Source: Marinobacter sp. C7 (GTDB taxonomy: Bacteria > Pseudomonadota > Gammaproteobacteria > Pseudomonadales > Oleiphilaceae). From it: a DNA stretch of 64,000 bases. The translations under genes and the position numbers were made by a program. Of this stretch, positions 9,503-18,469 are shown one piece after another. Under the pieces are notes generated by a model that saw only the letters and a list, made by a program, of their open reading frames with translations, made no database searches and was not told the origin of the DNA. Location of the stretch: the NCBI RefSeq assembly GCF_022343555.1, contig NZ_JAKQZH010000001.1, forward strand, positions 1,470,108-1,534,107. Direction: 5' to 3'. Within the stretch, counting starts at the first letter, position 1, and each line of letters opens with the position of its first letter.

Positions 9503-10447
9503 TCAGAGGTTTCTGGAAAAGAATTCCAGAAACTCTCGCTCCTCAAGCTGGGCCTCGTGCAGTGTGATGGGCCGGAACCGGAGTCTCGTTCCCGGAGCTC
9601 TCTGGGCAAGGGCGTCGAGACTGCGGGGTGTAACCGCTCCCAGCTTGGGATAGCCCCCGATCGTCTGTCGGTCGTTGAGCAGCAGAATCGGTTGCCCGTC
9701 CGATGGCACCTGGATGGCACCAAGGCTGGTGCCCTCGGAAATCAGGGTCTGCCCCGTTGTTTCCAATGCAGGCCCCTTCAGGCGGGCGCCCATACGGTCT
9801 GTTTGTGGGGTCAGGGTATACGGCTCACTGAAAAACGTCTCAAGGACCCGTGCGGGAAAACGATCGATCTGTGCGCCGGGAATAACCGAGAGTTCCAGTT
9901 CCTCTCTGTAATCCGGCCGCCAGTGATCAGAGACTTTTCTGTTAGGAACAGTGGCCTGATTTTCGGAGCAGGGCAGGTGGTCGCCGGCGTTCAGTGGGCG
10001 GCCGTCCTGTTGCAGACCACCGGTGCCCTCGCGCGTGAAGGTGGCGCAACTGCCGCCCAGCCCCGGCTTGACCTGAAACCCTCCGAGCACCGCCAGATAG
10101 GTCCTTACACCCCTCTTGGGTGCACTGAGGGAGACGGTATCTCCGGCCTTGAGGTTGATGGTGCTCCACAGTGCACGGGGTTCGCGGTTAACGGCACATT
10201 GCACCTCTGCGCCGGTAACTGCGATCTGGGTATCCAGGTGAGATCTGAATTCAACTCCTCCGAAGGTGATTTCCAGCGCGGGTGTCCCATATGGGTTGCC
10301 CAGCAACCGGTTGGCCCAGGCCCAGGCGTGCCGGTCCATCGCGCCACCGGTGGCCAGTCCCATGTGCATGGCTCCGCGGCGGCCGCCATCCTGCAGCAGG
10401 GTCAGGAACCCCGGTTTGGTAAAAGTGAAGCCGGGCTGATTGGTCAT
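9503..10447 (-). CDS. pxpC: 5-oxoprolinase subunit PxpC (KipA/carboxyltransferase C-A family)
   Basis: Subunit of the prokaryotic ATP-dependent 5-oxoprolinase PxpABC, which opens pyroglutamate to glutamate. The 314-aa sequence begins with the family motif FLTLLQDGGRRG and MGLATGGAMD, and carries the conserved segment GAIQVPSDGQPILLLNDRQT. Last gene of the minus-strand trio; its start overlaps the pxpB stop by 4 nt (ATGA), implying translational coupling. Confidence 0.92.
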   Translation of the reverse strand: MTNQPGFTFTKPGFLTLLQDGGRRGAMHMGLATGGAMDRHAWAWANRLLGNPYGTPALEITFGGVEFRSHLDTQIAVTGAEVQCAVNREPRALWSTINLKAGDTVSLSAPKRGVRTYLAVLGGFQVKPGLGGSCATFTREGTGGLQQDGRPLNAGDHLPCSENQATVPNRKVSDHWRPDYREELELSVIPGAQIDRFPARVLETFFSEPYTLTPQTDRMGARLKGPALETTGQTLISEGTSLGAIQVPSDGQPILLLNDRQTIGGYPKLGAVTPRSLDALAQRAPGTRLRFRPITLHEAQLEEREFLEFFSRNL

Positions 10448-11190
10448 TTTTGATCCCCTGTATCTGGCTCGTCCGGGAGTTCTGACGCCCAGGGCAAGTC
10501 GTCCAGCCTGCCCCCGAGTTCAAGGTATTCGTCCCGGCTGATGGCCCGGAAGCGCACCTGTTGTCCGGCTTCAAGCAGAGCCGGGCGTTCACGACCAGGG
10601 TCAAAAAGACTCAGGGGGGTGCGGCCGATCAGGTTCCATCCACCGGGTGATTCCAGGGGGTAAAGGGCGGTCTGGGTATCGGCGATGCCCAGGGTTCCGG
10701 CAGGTACTTTCGGGCGCGGCGTCGCTAACCTGGGCGTGGCCAACTCCGGGGGCACTTCACCCAGGTAGGCAAAACCGGGGGCGAAGCCAATAGCGAATAC
10801 GTTGTACACCCCGGAACAGTGCCTCTGGATTACCTGCTCCGGGGTGAGGCCGGAGTGGGTGGCAATGGATTCCAGGTCAGGGCCGACACTCGGTGCGTAA
10901 TAGACAGGTATCTCGATGACCTGGCGCGAGCCCTTTTCTGCTCCGGTCTCCGGCAGGGCCGAAAGGGCGTCGCTTACTCCCGCTACGAGGGAGGCAAGAT
11001 CGTCTGATAGCAGGTCGTAACGCAATAGCAGAGTTGTATAGGATGGGACAATATCTATCAGTCGCCCCTCCAGTTTATCCGCCAGTGTTCTTGCTGCCCG
11101 CTGGATCCGGTCAACCAGAGCGATATCAATTGCGTCACCGAAATGAAGGGTGATGGTGTCTACGCCGGTCACTTCATATCGCCAGAACAT
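10444..11190 (-). CDS. pxpB: 5-oxoprolinase subunit PxpB (KipI family)
   Basis: 248-aa partner subunit of PxpC in the 5-oxoprolinase complex (formerly KipI, a kinase inhibitor in Bacillus). Diagnostic segments are VFAIGFAPGFAYLGE and the proline-rich RLATPRPKVPAGT, followed by LYPLESPGGWNLIGRTP. It overlaps pxpC by 4 nt and its start codon shares one base with the pxpA stop (TAATG), so the three subunits are tightly coupled, as expected for a fixed-stoichiometry complex. Confidence 0.92.
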   Translation of the reverse strand: MFWRYEVTGVDTITLHFGDAIDIALVDRIQRAARTLADKLEGRLIDIVPSYTTLLLRYDLLSDDLASLVAGVSDALSALPETGAEKGSRQVIEIPVYYAPSVGPDLESIATHSGLTPEQVIQRHCSGVYNVFAIGFAPGFAYLGEVPPELATPRLATPRPKVPAGTLGIADTQTALYPLESPGGWNLIGRTPLSLFDPGRERPALLEAGQQVRFRAISRDEYLELGGRLDDLPWASELPDEPDTGDQK

Positions 11191-11927
11191 TACACCCGTT
11201 CTCCCAGGGCTTCGCGGATCGCCCGTACCGCTGCGATTGAGTCTGCATTGTCGCCGTGGACGCAGAGGGTATCTGCCTCAAGGTTCAGAGACGTTCCCTC
11301 TATGGTCTCTATGGGGAGGCCCTCCGCCAGGTTGCAGGCTTGCCGAACTATGGTATCCGGGCTCCTGTGGACCGCACCGGGCCGACTTCGGGAAACAATG
11401 AACCCCTGTTCGTCGTAGGCGCGATCGGCGAAAGCCTCCAGAATCAATGGAATGTCATGTCGCGCGCAGGCGGCCCTGAGTTTGCGGTTATCAGCGGTCG
11501 TCATGGCCATAAGGGAGAGGGGATGCGGAGAGCTACTGAGGGCCCTGAGAACACCTTCGAGTATCTCTTCATTCCTCATCATGTCGTTGTACAGCGCCCC
11601 GTGGGGTTTCACATAGCTGAGAATGCCGCCCTCGGAACCGGCAATGTGGCTCAGTGCTCCCACCTGATAACTCACCAGGGCGGTGATCTCTTCCGGGTGG
11701 AGGGCCATGGAACGGCGGCCGAATCCCTGAAGGTCGGGGTAGGCGGGATGGGCACCCAAAGATACGCCGTGTTCCATTGCAAGGCGAACGGTCTTGCGCA
11801 TGGTGACAGGATCACCGGCGTGAAATCCGCAGGCAATGTTGGCCTGGTCGATGAAGGGCATGACGTGTTCGTCCATGCCCATGGTCCAGGCGCCGAAGCT
11901 CTCGCCGATGTCGCAGTTCAAAAACAT
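11190..11927 (-). CDS. pxpA: 5-oxoprolinase subunit PxpA (LamB/YcsF family)
   Basis: 245-aa PxpA subunit. The family N-terminus [12 protein letters not shown] is present, together with [12 protein letters not shown] and the histidine-containing [11 protein letters not shown] segment, which suit a metal-independent TIM-barrel-like amidohydrolase fold. First gene of the pxpABC operon, with a GGAGG ribosome site. It is transcribed away from the TRAP transporter genes, sharing a 272-nt control region with dctP. Confidence 0.93.
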   Translation of the reverse strand: MFLNCDIGESFGAWTMGMDEHVMPFIDQANIACGFHAGDPVTMRKTVRLAMEHGVSLGAHPAYPDLQGFGRRSMALHPEEITALVSYQVGALSHIAGSEGGILSYVKPHGALYNDMMRNEEILEGVLRALSSSPHPLSLMAMTTADNRKLRAACARHDIPLILEAFADRAYDEQGFIVSRSRPGAVHRSPDTIVRQACNLAEGLPIETIEGTSLNLEADTLCVHGDNADSIAAVRAIREALGERV

Positions 11928-11950
11928 TACCGCCTCCGGATTGATTCCTG

Positions 11951-11972
11951 TCAGGCAGTGTCCGCTGCCTGA
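11951..11972. repeat. 8-bp perfect inverted repeat in the pxpA leader
   Basis: TCAGGCAG and CTGCCTGA flank a 6-nt loop (TGTCCG), 24 nt upstream of the pxpA start. On the minus strand it would form a stem in the pxpA 5' leader. On the plus strand it is followed by AAAAA, not T, so it is not a terminator in that direction. It could be an operator or leader hairpin. Confidence 0.5.
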
Positions 11973-11990
11973 AAAATGATCTACGAAATC

Positions 11991-12006
11991 AATTTATCGA
12001 TAAATT
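11991..12006. promoter_or_regulatory. 16-bp perfect palindrome between pxpA and dctP (candidate operator)
   Basis: AATTTATCGATAAATT is a perfect 16-bp palindrome in the shared control region of the divergent pxp and TRAP operons. Its place between the two divergent genes is where a shared repressor or activator would bind; the winged-helix gene at 15136 is the obvious candidate partner. The link is inference from position only. Confidence 0.5.
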
Positions 12007-12052
12007 ATGCGTAAAACAAGGTTTAAATACGTATTGTTTTCTGACAAAACGT

Positions 12053-12081
12053 TTGACAGGGAGGGCTATCGTCGCTAACTT
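12053..12081 (+). promoter_or_regulatory. Possible sigma-70 promoter of the TRAP operon
   Basis: A perfect -35 hexamer TTGACA (12053-12058) is followed after 17 nt by TAACTT (12076-12081), a weak -10. It lies about 120 nt upstream of dctP. Confidence 0.35.
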
Positions 12082-12199
12082 GATTAAATAAAGCACAGCT
12101 TGGATGTGCCAATGTGCGCCTGGTGTCCATCAAGACGCCGACAACAACAACCATGAATGAGCTGCCCGGGTGTCAATTTCCGGGGCAAAGGAGGAGAAG

Positions 12200-13174
12200 A
12201 TGAAAATTAACGCCAAGCACCTGGCTGCGTTGACGCTGTCTGTGGTTATCGGGCACGCGCAGGCCGAGACCAACTGGGATATGCCAACACCTTATGGTGA
12301 TTCCAATTTCCATACGGTCAATATTCGCGAGTTTGCAGAGGATGTGCGTGAAGCCACTGACGGTGAGCTGAACATCACAGTCCACAGCGGCGGCTCGCTG
12401 ATAAAGCACCCCGAAATCAAGAACTCCGTTCGCCGTGGCCTCGTTCCCATTGGTGAACTGATCATGTCCCGACTGGCGAATGAGGATCCTCTGTTCGAGG
12501 TGGACTCGGTTCCCTACCTGGCCAGCAACTACGACGAGGCATGGGAGCTTTGGCAGGCATCCCGTGAGGTGTTGGCCGAGCGTCTTGAACGCCAGCGACT
12601 GAAATTGCTGTTCGCGGTGCCCTGGCCGCCACAGGGTATCTATACCAAGTTTCCGGTGGAGACCGGGGAAGAGCTCCAGGGTGTGAAGATGCGCGCCTAC
12701 AACAAGTCGAGTGAACGTCTTGCCGAACTGTTCGGTGCGGTCCCGACCCAGGTTGAGGTTCCGGATATCCCGACCGCTTTCGGAACCGGTCGTGTGGACG
12801 CGATGATCACATCCCCGTCAACCGGAGCCAATACCCGAGCCTGGGATTACCTGAGCCATTTCAACCATGCGCAGCTCTGGTTGCCAAAGAACATGGTGAT
12901 CGTCAACACCCGGACCTTCGAGGGACTTCCGGAGTCCGTGCAAAGTGCGATCGAGACCGCGGCAGCTGAAGCTGAGAAGCGGGGCTGGGAGGCCAGCAAG
13001 GCCGAAACCGACGCCAAGATCGAGATCATGGAAAACAACGGAATTGTCGTCAGCGAGCCCAGTGAGGCACTGGTCGAGCGGCTGCAGGAAGTTGGCGCAA
13101 CGATGGAGCAGGAGTGGCTGGAGCGTGCCGGCGAAGATGGCAAAGCCCTCATCGAAGCCTATCGAGCCCGTTAA
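12200..13174 (+). CDS. TRAP transporter solute-binding protein, DctP family
   Basis: Periplasmic substrate-binding subunit of a tripartite ATP-independent transporter. The 324-aa product has a signal peptide (MKINAKHLAALTLSVVIGHAQA) and a DctP-type body, with the conserved arginine region around the KMRAYNKSSE segment that usually contacts the carboxylate of the ligand. The ATG at 12200 follows a near-perfect ribosome site (AAAGGAGGAG); an upstream in-frame start at 12170 is unlikely. The neighbouring pxpABC genes suggest that the ligand is 5-oxoproline or a related acid; this is inference from context. Confidence 0.92.
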   Translation: MKINAKHLAALTLSVVIGHAQAETNWDMPTPYGDSNFHTVNIREFAEDVREATDGELNITVHSGGSLIKHPEIKNSVRRGLVPIGELIMSRLANEDPLFEVDSVPYLASNYDEAWELWQASREVLAERLERQRLKLLFAVPWPPQGIYTKFPVETGEELQGVKMRAYNKSSERLAELFGAVPTQVEVPDIPTAFGTGRVDAMITSPSTGANTRAWDYLSHFNHAQLWLPKNMVIVNTRTFEGLPESVQSAIETAAAEAEKRGWEASKAETDAKIEIMENNGIVVSEPSEALVERLQEVGATMEQEWLERAGEDGKALIEAYRAR

Positions 13175-13214
13175 TTCCTGATACCCCTGAAAAGAACAAT
13201 CCGGGAGCATCTAC

Positions 13215-13754
13215 ATGCGCAGGTTTCTGGACTCTCTGTACCGCCTTGGCGGATACATCTCGGCACTGCAGCTGATCGCCATCATGGTCATGGTGGTGCT
13301 GCAGGTGTCGGGGCGAATTCTCGACAAGGCCCTGCTGACCCTGGGCATGAATGCCCTGGGCCTGCAGGTTCCCGGATTGGCGGAACTGGCAGGGTTTCTG
13401 TTGCTCGGGGCGACGTTCACCGGACTGGCTTACACCCTGACGGTGGGTGGGCACATCCGGGTCGATCTCTTGCACAGAACTCTGCCGGAGAGTGTCCAGC
13501 GAGCCCTGGACATTCTGGTGACGGTGGTTGCCCTGGCGATCACCGCCTATGGCACCTGGTTCAGCGTATCGCTGGCCTACGACAGCTACGATTTTGGTGA
13601 TGTGTCCATCGGCATGGTGCCAGTGCCACTCTGGATCCCCCAGGCGGTCATGGTTATCGGGCTGGTCTGGCTTGTAGTCGCCTTGCTGGATGCGTTGATC
13701 GGGCTTATTACCGGCCGCATCACCCACCTCAAAGACGAAGCCCCGCAGGAGTAA
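13215..13754 (+). CDS. TRAP transporter small permease, DctQ family
   Basis: 179-aa inner-membrane protein with four predicted membrane segments (about 15-40, 55-77, 95-117, 135-160), as in DctQ. It follows dctP by 40 nt and ends 4 nt before dctM, whose ribosome site lies in its last codons. It pairs with the large permease to form the Na+-coupled membrane domain. Confidence 0.9.
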   Translation: MRRFLDSLYRLGGYISALQLIAIMVMVVLQVSGRILDKALLTLGMNALGLQVPGLAELAGFLLLGATFTGLAYTLTVGGHIRVDLLHRTLPESVQRALDILVTVVALAITAYGTWFSVSLAYDSYDFGDVSIGMVPVPLWIPQAVMVIGLVWLVVALLDALIGLITGRITHLKDEAPQE

Positions 13755-13758
13755 TACC

Positions 13759-15063
13759 ATGGACATGATCTGGATGAGCCTGGTACTTCTGGCAGGGCTC
13801 CTGATTCTGCTTGGAGCCGGGTTGTGGGTGGCCTTTGCCCTGACTGCTACCGGCCTGGCAGCATTGCATTTTTTCAGTAATATTCCGGTGGGCGACAGCC
13901 TGGCGACCTCGTTCTACGGTGCCAGTGCCTCGTGGGAACTGGCCGCCTTGCCGATGTTCATCTGGATGGGCGAGGTACTGTTCCGGTCCCGCCTGTCTGA
14001 AGAAATGTTTACCGGCATCGCACCGTGGGTGGGTCGAATCCCCGGGCGGTTGCTGCACACTAATATCATCGGCTGCGGTATTTTCGCAGCGATTTCCGGG
14101 TCCTCGGCAGCAACCGCGGCGACAATCGGGAAGATGTCCGTTCCCGAGCTCACCCAGCGAGGTTACGATCGCAAGCAGATCCTGGGTACCCTCGCCGGGT
14201 CCGCGACCCTGGGGCTGCTGATTCCCCCCTCGATCATTCTGATCGTTTATGGCGTGGCCACCGAGCAGTCCATTGCCCGGTTGTTCGTGGCGGGCATCCT
14301 TCCCGGTCTTTTGCTGATGGTGTTGTTCGCCGGCTACGTGGGTATCTGGTCCAGGCTGAACCCCTCAGGTGTTCCTGCTGAAGAGGAGGAGGCTTTACCG
14401 CTGGCGGAAAAGATCCGGCGCAGCAAGCCTCTGATTCCGGTCGTCCTGCTGATTGTTGGCGTTATCGGCTCGATCTATGCCGGCCTGGCATCACCGACGG
14501 AGTCGGCCGCGGTGGGTGTGGCGCTTGCACACCTGCTGTCCTGGCGTGGGGGGTCGCTTAGCCGTGAAACCTTCGGTCAGGCTCTGATGGGAACGGTGAA
14601 AACGTCTACCATGATCGCCTTCATCCTGGTCGGCGCCCATTTTCTGACGGTATCCATGGGGTTCACCGGTATTCCCAGGGACCTGGCGTCCTGGATCAAT
14701 ACCCTGGAACTGTCCCCCTACATGCTGCTCCTGGCCCTGACGGTGTTTTTTATTCTGCTCGGGTGCTTCCTGGATGGTATCTCGGTTGTGGTGCTGACCA
14801 CTTCCGTGATTTTGCCGATGGTACAGGCTGCGGGCATTGACCCTATGTGGTTCGGGATTTACCTGGTTATCGTGGTGGAGATGAGTCAGATAACGCCGCC
14901 GGTCGGTTTCAACCTGTTTGTGATTCAGGGGCTGACGGGCGAAAACATCATACGGGTGGCGATGGCTGCACTGCCTTACTTCCTGTTGCTGTTGGCCGGG
15001 GTGCTTCTGATCACCGTTTTCCCGGAGATTGTTACCTACCTACCCAATCAGATGGGGAATTGA
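13759..15063 (+). CDS. TRAP transporter large permease, DctM family
   Basis: 434-aa inner-membrane protein with about 12 hydrophobic segments. Family signatures include FAAISGSSAATAATIGK and LLIPPSIILIVYG in the first repeat and SQITPPVGFNLFVIQG in the second, the re-entrant loops expected to hold sodium and substrate. Last transporter gene; a GC-rich hairpin follows, then the regulator gene. Confidence 0.95.
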   Translation: MDMIWMSLVLLAGLLILLGAGLWVAFALTATGLAALHFFSNIPVGDSLATSFYGASASWELAALPMFIWMGEVLFRSRLSEEMFTGIAPWVGRIPGRLLHTNIIGCGIFAAISGSSAATAATIGKMSVPELTQRGYDRKQILGTLAGSATLGLLIPPSIILIVYGVATEQSIARLFVAGILPGLLLMVLFAGYVGIWSRLNPSGVPAEEEEALPLAEKIRRSKPLIPVVLLIVGVIGSIYAGLASPTESAAVGVALAHLLSWRGGSLSRETFGQALMGTVKTSTMIAFILVGAHFLTVSMGFTGIPRDLASWINTLELSPYMLLLALTVFFILLGCFLDGISVVVLTTSVILPMVQAAGIDPMWFGIYLVIVVEMSQITPPVGFNLFVIQGLTGENIIRVAMAALPYFLLLLAGVLLITVFPEIVTYLPNQMGN

Positions 15064-15072
15064 TAGACTCGC

Positions 15073-15099
15073 GGCCTGTCCGGGAGGACCGGGCAGGCC
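15073..15099. repeat. GC-rich hairpin between dctM and the regulator gene
   Basis: GGCCTGTCCGG pairs with CCGGGCAGGCC (one mismatch or G-U pair) around a GAGGA loop, 9 nt after the dctM stop. No T-tract follows, so it is more likely an mRNA-stabilising or processing hairpin than a terminator. Confidence 0.5.
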
Positions 15100-15135
15100 A
15101 GTATTGGTATCGAACAGGATCGTCGTGGTGGGCCT

Positions 15136-15699
15136 ATGAAAAAGAGCGCAAACAAGGAAGCGGTCGAGCGGGGTAACGAGGAGTCGTCGGTCGGTAAAAC
15201 GGTCGGCCCAATCGTGTCCTCGTCACATCTGTCCGGCCGCGCTGCGGAACTTTCGGAGCTGGAGTTCGGGCTGATTGTCGCCGGAAATGCCTTCAACCGT
15301 TGGATGGTTCGTTGCATGAATGCGGCGGGTCTCCCGGATTTGAGCCCATTGGACATCCTTGTCCTGCACAGCGTGAACCACCGGGGGCGTTCCAAGAAAT
15401 CCGCGGATATCTGCCTGGTTCTGAACGTGGAGGATACCCACACGGTCACCTACGCGCTGAAGAAGCTCCTGAAGCACGAGGTAGTGGTATCGGAGCGCCG
15501 TGGCAAGGAAACCTTCTATTCCATCACCGAAAAGGGTGAGGCAGTCTGTCAGACTTACGCCGAGATCCGGGAAAACTGCCTGGTGGACTCATTGAGGACA
15601 CTCGGATTCTCCAATACTGACCTGGGCTCCATTGCCAGTTTCCTGAGGGGTATCTCGGGGCTGTACGACCAGGCGGCCCGTTCCGCCGCATCACTCTAG
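15136..15699 (+). CDS. Winged-helix (MarR-like) transcriptional regulator
   Basis: 187-aa DNA-binding protein. Residues about 65-150 form a MarR/PF13463-like winged helix: LSPLDILVLHSV, then a recognition region VEDTHTVTYALKKLLKHEVV and a wing SERRGKETFYSITEKG. The N-terminal 35 residues are polar and probably disordered. Its place 72 nt downstream of the TRAP genes and next to the pxp cluster suggests that it controls oxoproline uptake and use. Its 3' end overlaps the convergent pseudouridine synthase gene by 9 nt. Confidence 0.75.
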   Translation: MKKSANKEAVERGNEESSVGKTVGPIVSSSHLSGRAAELSELEFGLIVAGNAFNRWMVRCMNAAGLPDLSPLDILVLHSVNHRGRSKKSADICLVLNVEDTHTVTYALKKLLKHEVVVSERRGKETFYSITEKGEAVCQTYAEIRENCLVDSLRTLGFSNTDLGSIASFLRGISGLYDQAARSAASL

Positions 15700-16500
15700 A
15701 AGGCGTGCCTCGGGGACCTGCAACAGAACCCGGCGGCGGAAGATCGGGCACTCGAATTCCAGAAGCCTTGCAAGCAGCTGTAGCGGGCCAGGCGCCGCCT
15801 TGCCATAGAGCCGATCACCCACGATCGGATGGCCGATCCCTGAGAGGTGGCGTCGGATCTGGTGCTTGCGGCCTGTTTCGATCCGGATCTCGACCAGTGT
15901 GGTTTGCTGGTCTTCATCCGGCGCCAGCGTGGTGATATGGCTGACGGCTGCTTTTCCGTCCACAGGTGCGTCAACGATTTGGTCTTTTGCTTCCAGCAGT
16001 CCCGTTACCCTTGCCTGATATACCTTGGTAACCGACCTTCCAGAGAATAACTGCGACAAAGCGCCGGCGGCCCTGGTGTCATGGGCAATCAGCATCAACC
16101 CCGCAGCGTCGGCATCGAGGCGGTGAATCAGGAAACAGGGCCTTTTCAGCGAAGTTTCTGCCCATCGCAGCAGGCTGCAATGGTCTCCCCACCGGGATCC
16201 CTGGGCCAGCATTCCGTGGGGCTTGAACCACACCGAGTAACGGCCCAGGTCTTCCAGCAGTTCCGCCGGTTCCGGCTTCCTGGCCAGCACGGCGTCGTCG
16301 TAGAACAGTTGCAACCGTGTGCCAGCCTTCACCTCCCGCTTGGCCTTGCGCAGGCGCACCTGCTTGCCCTTGACCGTCCACCAGCAGGCTCCTTTTGTCA
16401 TGGCATCCTTGATGCGCTGTTTGGGCAAGTCGGAGGCCCCTGCAAGGGCGTCCACGGCGTTCTGGTCCTGAGAAACAGTAAGGTCGAGGGTGGTTCGCAT
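15691..16500 (-). CDS. RluA-family RNA pseudouridine synthase
   Basis: 269-aa enzyme converting specific uridines in rRNA or tRNA to pseudouridine. The catalytic motif is HRLDADAAGLMLIA, with the essential Asp in HRLD, and the later ETGRKHQIRRHLSGIGHPIVGD block is characteristic of the RluA group. An N-terminal S4-like region precedes it. The long version starting at 16611 adds 37 residues with no family match and no ribosome site, so I chose the ATG at 16500. The target site cannot be told from sequence. Confidence 0.9.
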   Translation of the reverse strand: MRTTLDLTVSQDQNAVDALAGASDLPKQRIKDAMTKGACWWTVKGKQVRLRKAKREVKAGTRLQLFYDDAVLARKPEPAELLEDLGRYSVWFKPHGMLAQGSRWGDHCSLLRWAETSLKRPCFLIHRLDADAAGLMLIAHDTRAAGALSQLFSGRSVTKVYQARVTGLLEAKDQIVDAPVDGKAAVSHITTLAPDEDQQTTLVEIRIETGRKHQIRRHLSGIGHPIVGDRLYGKAAPGPLQLLARLLEFECPIFRRRVLLQVPEARLLE

Positions 16501-16628
16501 GATGTACGCTAGGGCTCTGAAAGGCGGATAACCAGGAAGATTATACTGGAAATTGCCTACTACCCCGAGAAAACTCCCCGAGAACTGGTGCGTAGGTTCC
16601 TGGGAATTCACCGAGCAGGCTGCGAATC

Positions 16629-17159
16629 ATGAGATCTCTTCTGGCGGGAATCACGGCTTTGGCACTGGCCGGCTGCACCGGCGTCCCTGACGGCATGGAG
16701 CCGGTTACCGGGTTCGACACCCAGCGTTATCTCGGCACATGGTACGAGATCGCCCGGCTGGATCATTCCTTTGAGGAGGGGCTGAGCAACGTCAGTGCGC
16801 GCTACAGCCTCAACGAGGATGGCAGCATCGAGGTTGTTAACCGGGGGTATGATGACAAGGTCGGCAAATGGAAGGAAGCCGTCGGTCGTGCAGTGTTTGT
16901 AGAGGGGGAGAGTACCGGTCATCTCAAGGTTTCTTTCTTCGGTCCCTTCTACGATTCCTACGTGGTGTTCGAGCTGGATGAGGCGGGTTATTCCTACGCC
17001 TATGTCACCGGGTATGACCGTGATTATCTCTGGTTCCTTTCACGCACGCCGGAGGTAAGCGAAGAGGCGCTTGCGTCATTCAAGGACCGTGCGAAGGCCG
17101 AAGGGTTTGATCTTGGGGAGTTGATCCTGGTCGAGCAGGATCGGAACAAGGCAGAATAG
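16629..17159 (+). CDS. blc: Lipocalin family lipoprotein Blc
   Basis: Outer-membrane-anchored bacterial lipocalin (176 aa) that binds lysophospholipids or fatty acids in E. coli. It has a lipobox LALAGC, the lipocalin motif GTWYEIARLDHSFEEGL, and further conserved strands GHLKVSFFGPFYDSYVVFEL and YLWFLSRTP. It is divergent from the pseudouridine synthase gene across 128 nt. Confidence 0.95.
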   Translation: MRSLLAGITALALAGCTGVPDGMEPVTGFDTQRYLGTWYEIARLDHSFEEGLSNVSARYSLNEDGSIEVVNRGYDDKVGKWKEAVGRAVFVEGESTGHLKVSFFGPFYDSYVVFELDEAGYSYAYVTGYDRDYLWFLSRTPEVSEEALASFKDRAKAEGFDLGELILVEQDRNKAE

Positions 17160-17167
17160 ACATCAAA

Positions 17168-17197
17168 AAAGCCGCCCTGGTTTCCCGGGGCGGCTTT
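17168..17197 (-). terminator. Bidirectional terminator between blc and tRNA-Val
   Basis: AAAGCCGCCC pairs with GGGCGGCTTT around a 10-nt loop. On the minus strand the stem is followed by six T, ending tRNA-Val transcription. On the plus strand it follows the blc stop by 8 nt with only TTT, a weaker signal. Confidence 0.85.
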
Positions 17198-17215
17198 CAG
17201 AATCTCTGGCAGGAT

Positions 17216-17292
<77 letters not shown>

Positions 17293-17312
17293 GTGTCCTG
17301 CAACGGGGACGT

Positions 17313-17341
17313 AAGATACGGATTTTGACGGTGGTGGTCAA
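17313..17341 (-). promoter_or_regulatory. Promoter of tRNA-Val
   Basis: On the minus strand TTGACC (17341-17336) and TATCTT (17318-17313) are separated by exactly 17 nt and end 20 nt before the mature tRNA 5' end, a good sigma-70 promoter in the expected place. Confidence 0.7.
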
Positions 17342-17347
17342 CCACTT

Positions 17348-18310
17348 TTATGCGGATTTTTCTCCGGAACGGCGCTGCCGCATCCAGTCCTTCAGTGCCC
17401 GGCTCAGGGCGCTCCAGCGGTTAACAATGAGCGCAGCAAAGATCAGCCCGCAACCGGCCAGTTGCAGCGGTTCCATGGTCTCGCCAAACCATCCGGCGGC
17501 GAACAGGGCAACCCACACCGGCTCCAGTACCAATATCACAACGCCGTGACTGTGGGCAGACAGACTCTGGGCAAATGTTTGCACCAGGAAGCGGCCGGCA
17601 GTGCCGATGATGGCACTGGCCAGCACCCACCAGATCAGCAGGGGCGCAGGATCAGTCAGCGTCGGGCTCCAGGGCTCGACTATCGCCGACTCGATCAGGG
17701 TAACGATGCCTACCGTGGTCAATGCCAGGGCGGTCAGGGGCAGGGCGGGAACCCGTTGCTTCTCTACCGTCTCTCCCCGCCGGTTAACAATAGTTCTCTG
17801 GTTCGCAGCCCGAGTGTTAAGCGTGAAGTACAGGGCGAAGATGGTCGCTGCGACAACGAAATACAGCTGCCCGGCCTCGGGGCGAAAGCCGTTTTTCAGG
17901 GAGAGCAGGGCCAGACCGGCAATGGCAATCGGAATCGCCAGCCAGGTGCTCGCGGGCTGTGACTCACGGAAGACGAGCCTGGCAATGATGGGCACGATGA
18001 CTACCCCGAGGCTGGTCAGAAAGGCGCCTTCTCCCATGCTCTCGATATTGACCAGCCCCATGATCCAGAAGCTCATGGCGATCCCGAACACCAGGCCTAC
18101 GCCCAGTGCCCGGCGAATCTGATCGGCGCTCAGGGCGAGAATGGCTTTTCGGGCGAAAACGGCAAGAAAAATACCGGCAATCAGGAACCGGGCTGCCATG
18201 AACATCAGCGGCGGCATCAGCAGGATGGCTTCTTTCGAGAAGATCCAGCTGACAGCGGCAAGCAGGGTGACAACCACCAGTAACAGGTCTGATTTATGGG
18301 CGTCGGTCAT
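17348..18310 (-). CDS. EamA/DMT family transporter
   Basis: 320-aa inner-membrane protein with ten predicted hydrophobic segments in two repeated EamA halves (about 8-140 and 160-300), the drug/metabolite transporter fold. The second half contains the HSHGVVILVLEPVWVALFA element typical of the family. Substrate unknown. The ATG at 18310 (MTDAHKSD) is preferred to an in-frame start at 18343. A perfect 14-bp palindrome lies 43 nt upstream. Confidence 0.88.
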   Translation of the reverse strand: MTDAHKSDLLLVVVTLLAAVSWIFSKEAILLMPPLMFMAARFLIAGIFLAVFARKAILALSADQIRRALGVGLVFGIAMSFWIMGLVNIESMGEGAFLTSLGVVIVPIIARLVFRESQPASTWLAIPIAIAGLALLSLKNGFRPEAGQLYFVVAATIFALYFTLNTRAANQRTIVNRRGETVEKQRVPALPLTALALTTVGIVTLIESAIVEPWSPTLTDPAPLLIWWVLASAIIGTAGRFLVQTFAQSLSAHSHGVVILVLEPVWVALFAAGWFGETMEPLQLAGCGLIFAALIVNRWSALSRALKDWMRQRRSGEKSA

Positions 18311-18352
18311 TGGGTGTCCGGTATCGAGAAGGGAATAAAACACCCCAATGTA

Positions 18353-18366
18353 TAGTTTGCAAACTA
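18353..18366. promoter_or_regulatory. 14-bp perfect palindrome upstream of the EamA permease (candidate operator)
   Basis: TAGTTTGCAAACTA lies in the 209-nt region between the divergent permease and helix-turn-helix genes, 43 nt from the permease start. The symmetry and position fit a repressor site. Confidence 0.5.
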
Positions 18367-18469
18367 AAAAAGGAAGTGGCGATTAGTCTAGGGGAAAGGG
18401 GGCTCGTCCCCGAGACGACGGGCGAAAGATACCGTGCTGGCAGATTTTTGTGGTTTAGAATAAAAGTAG

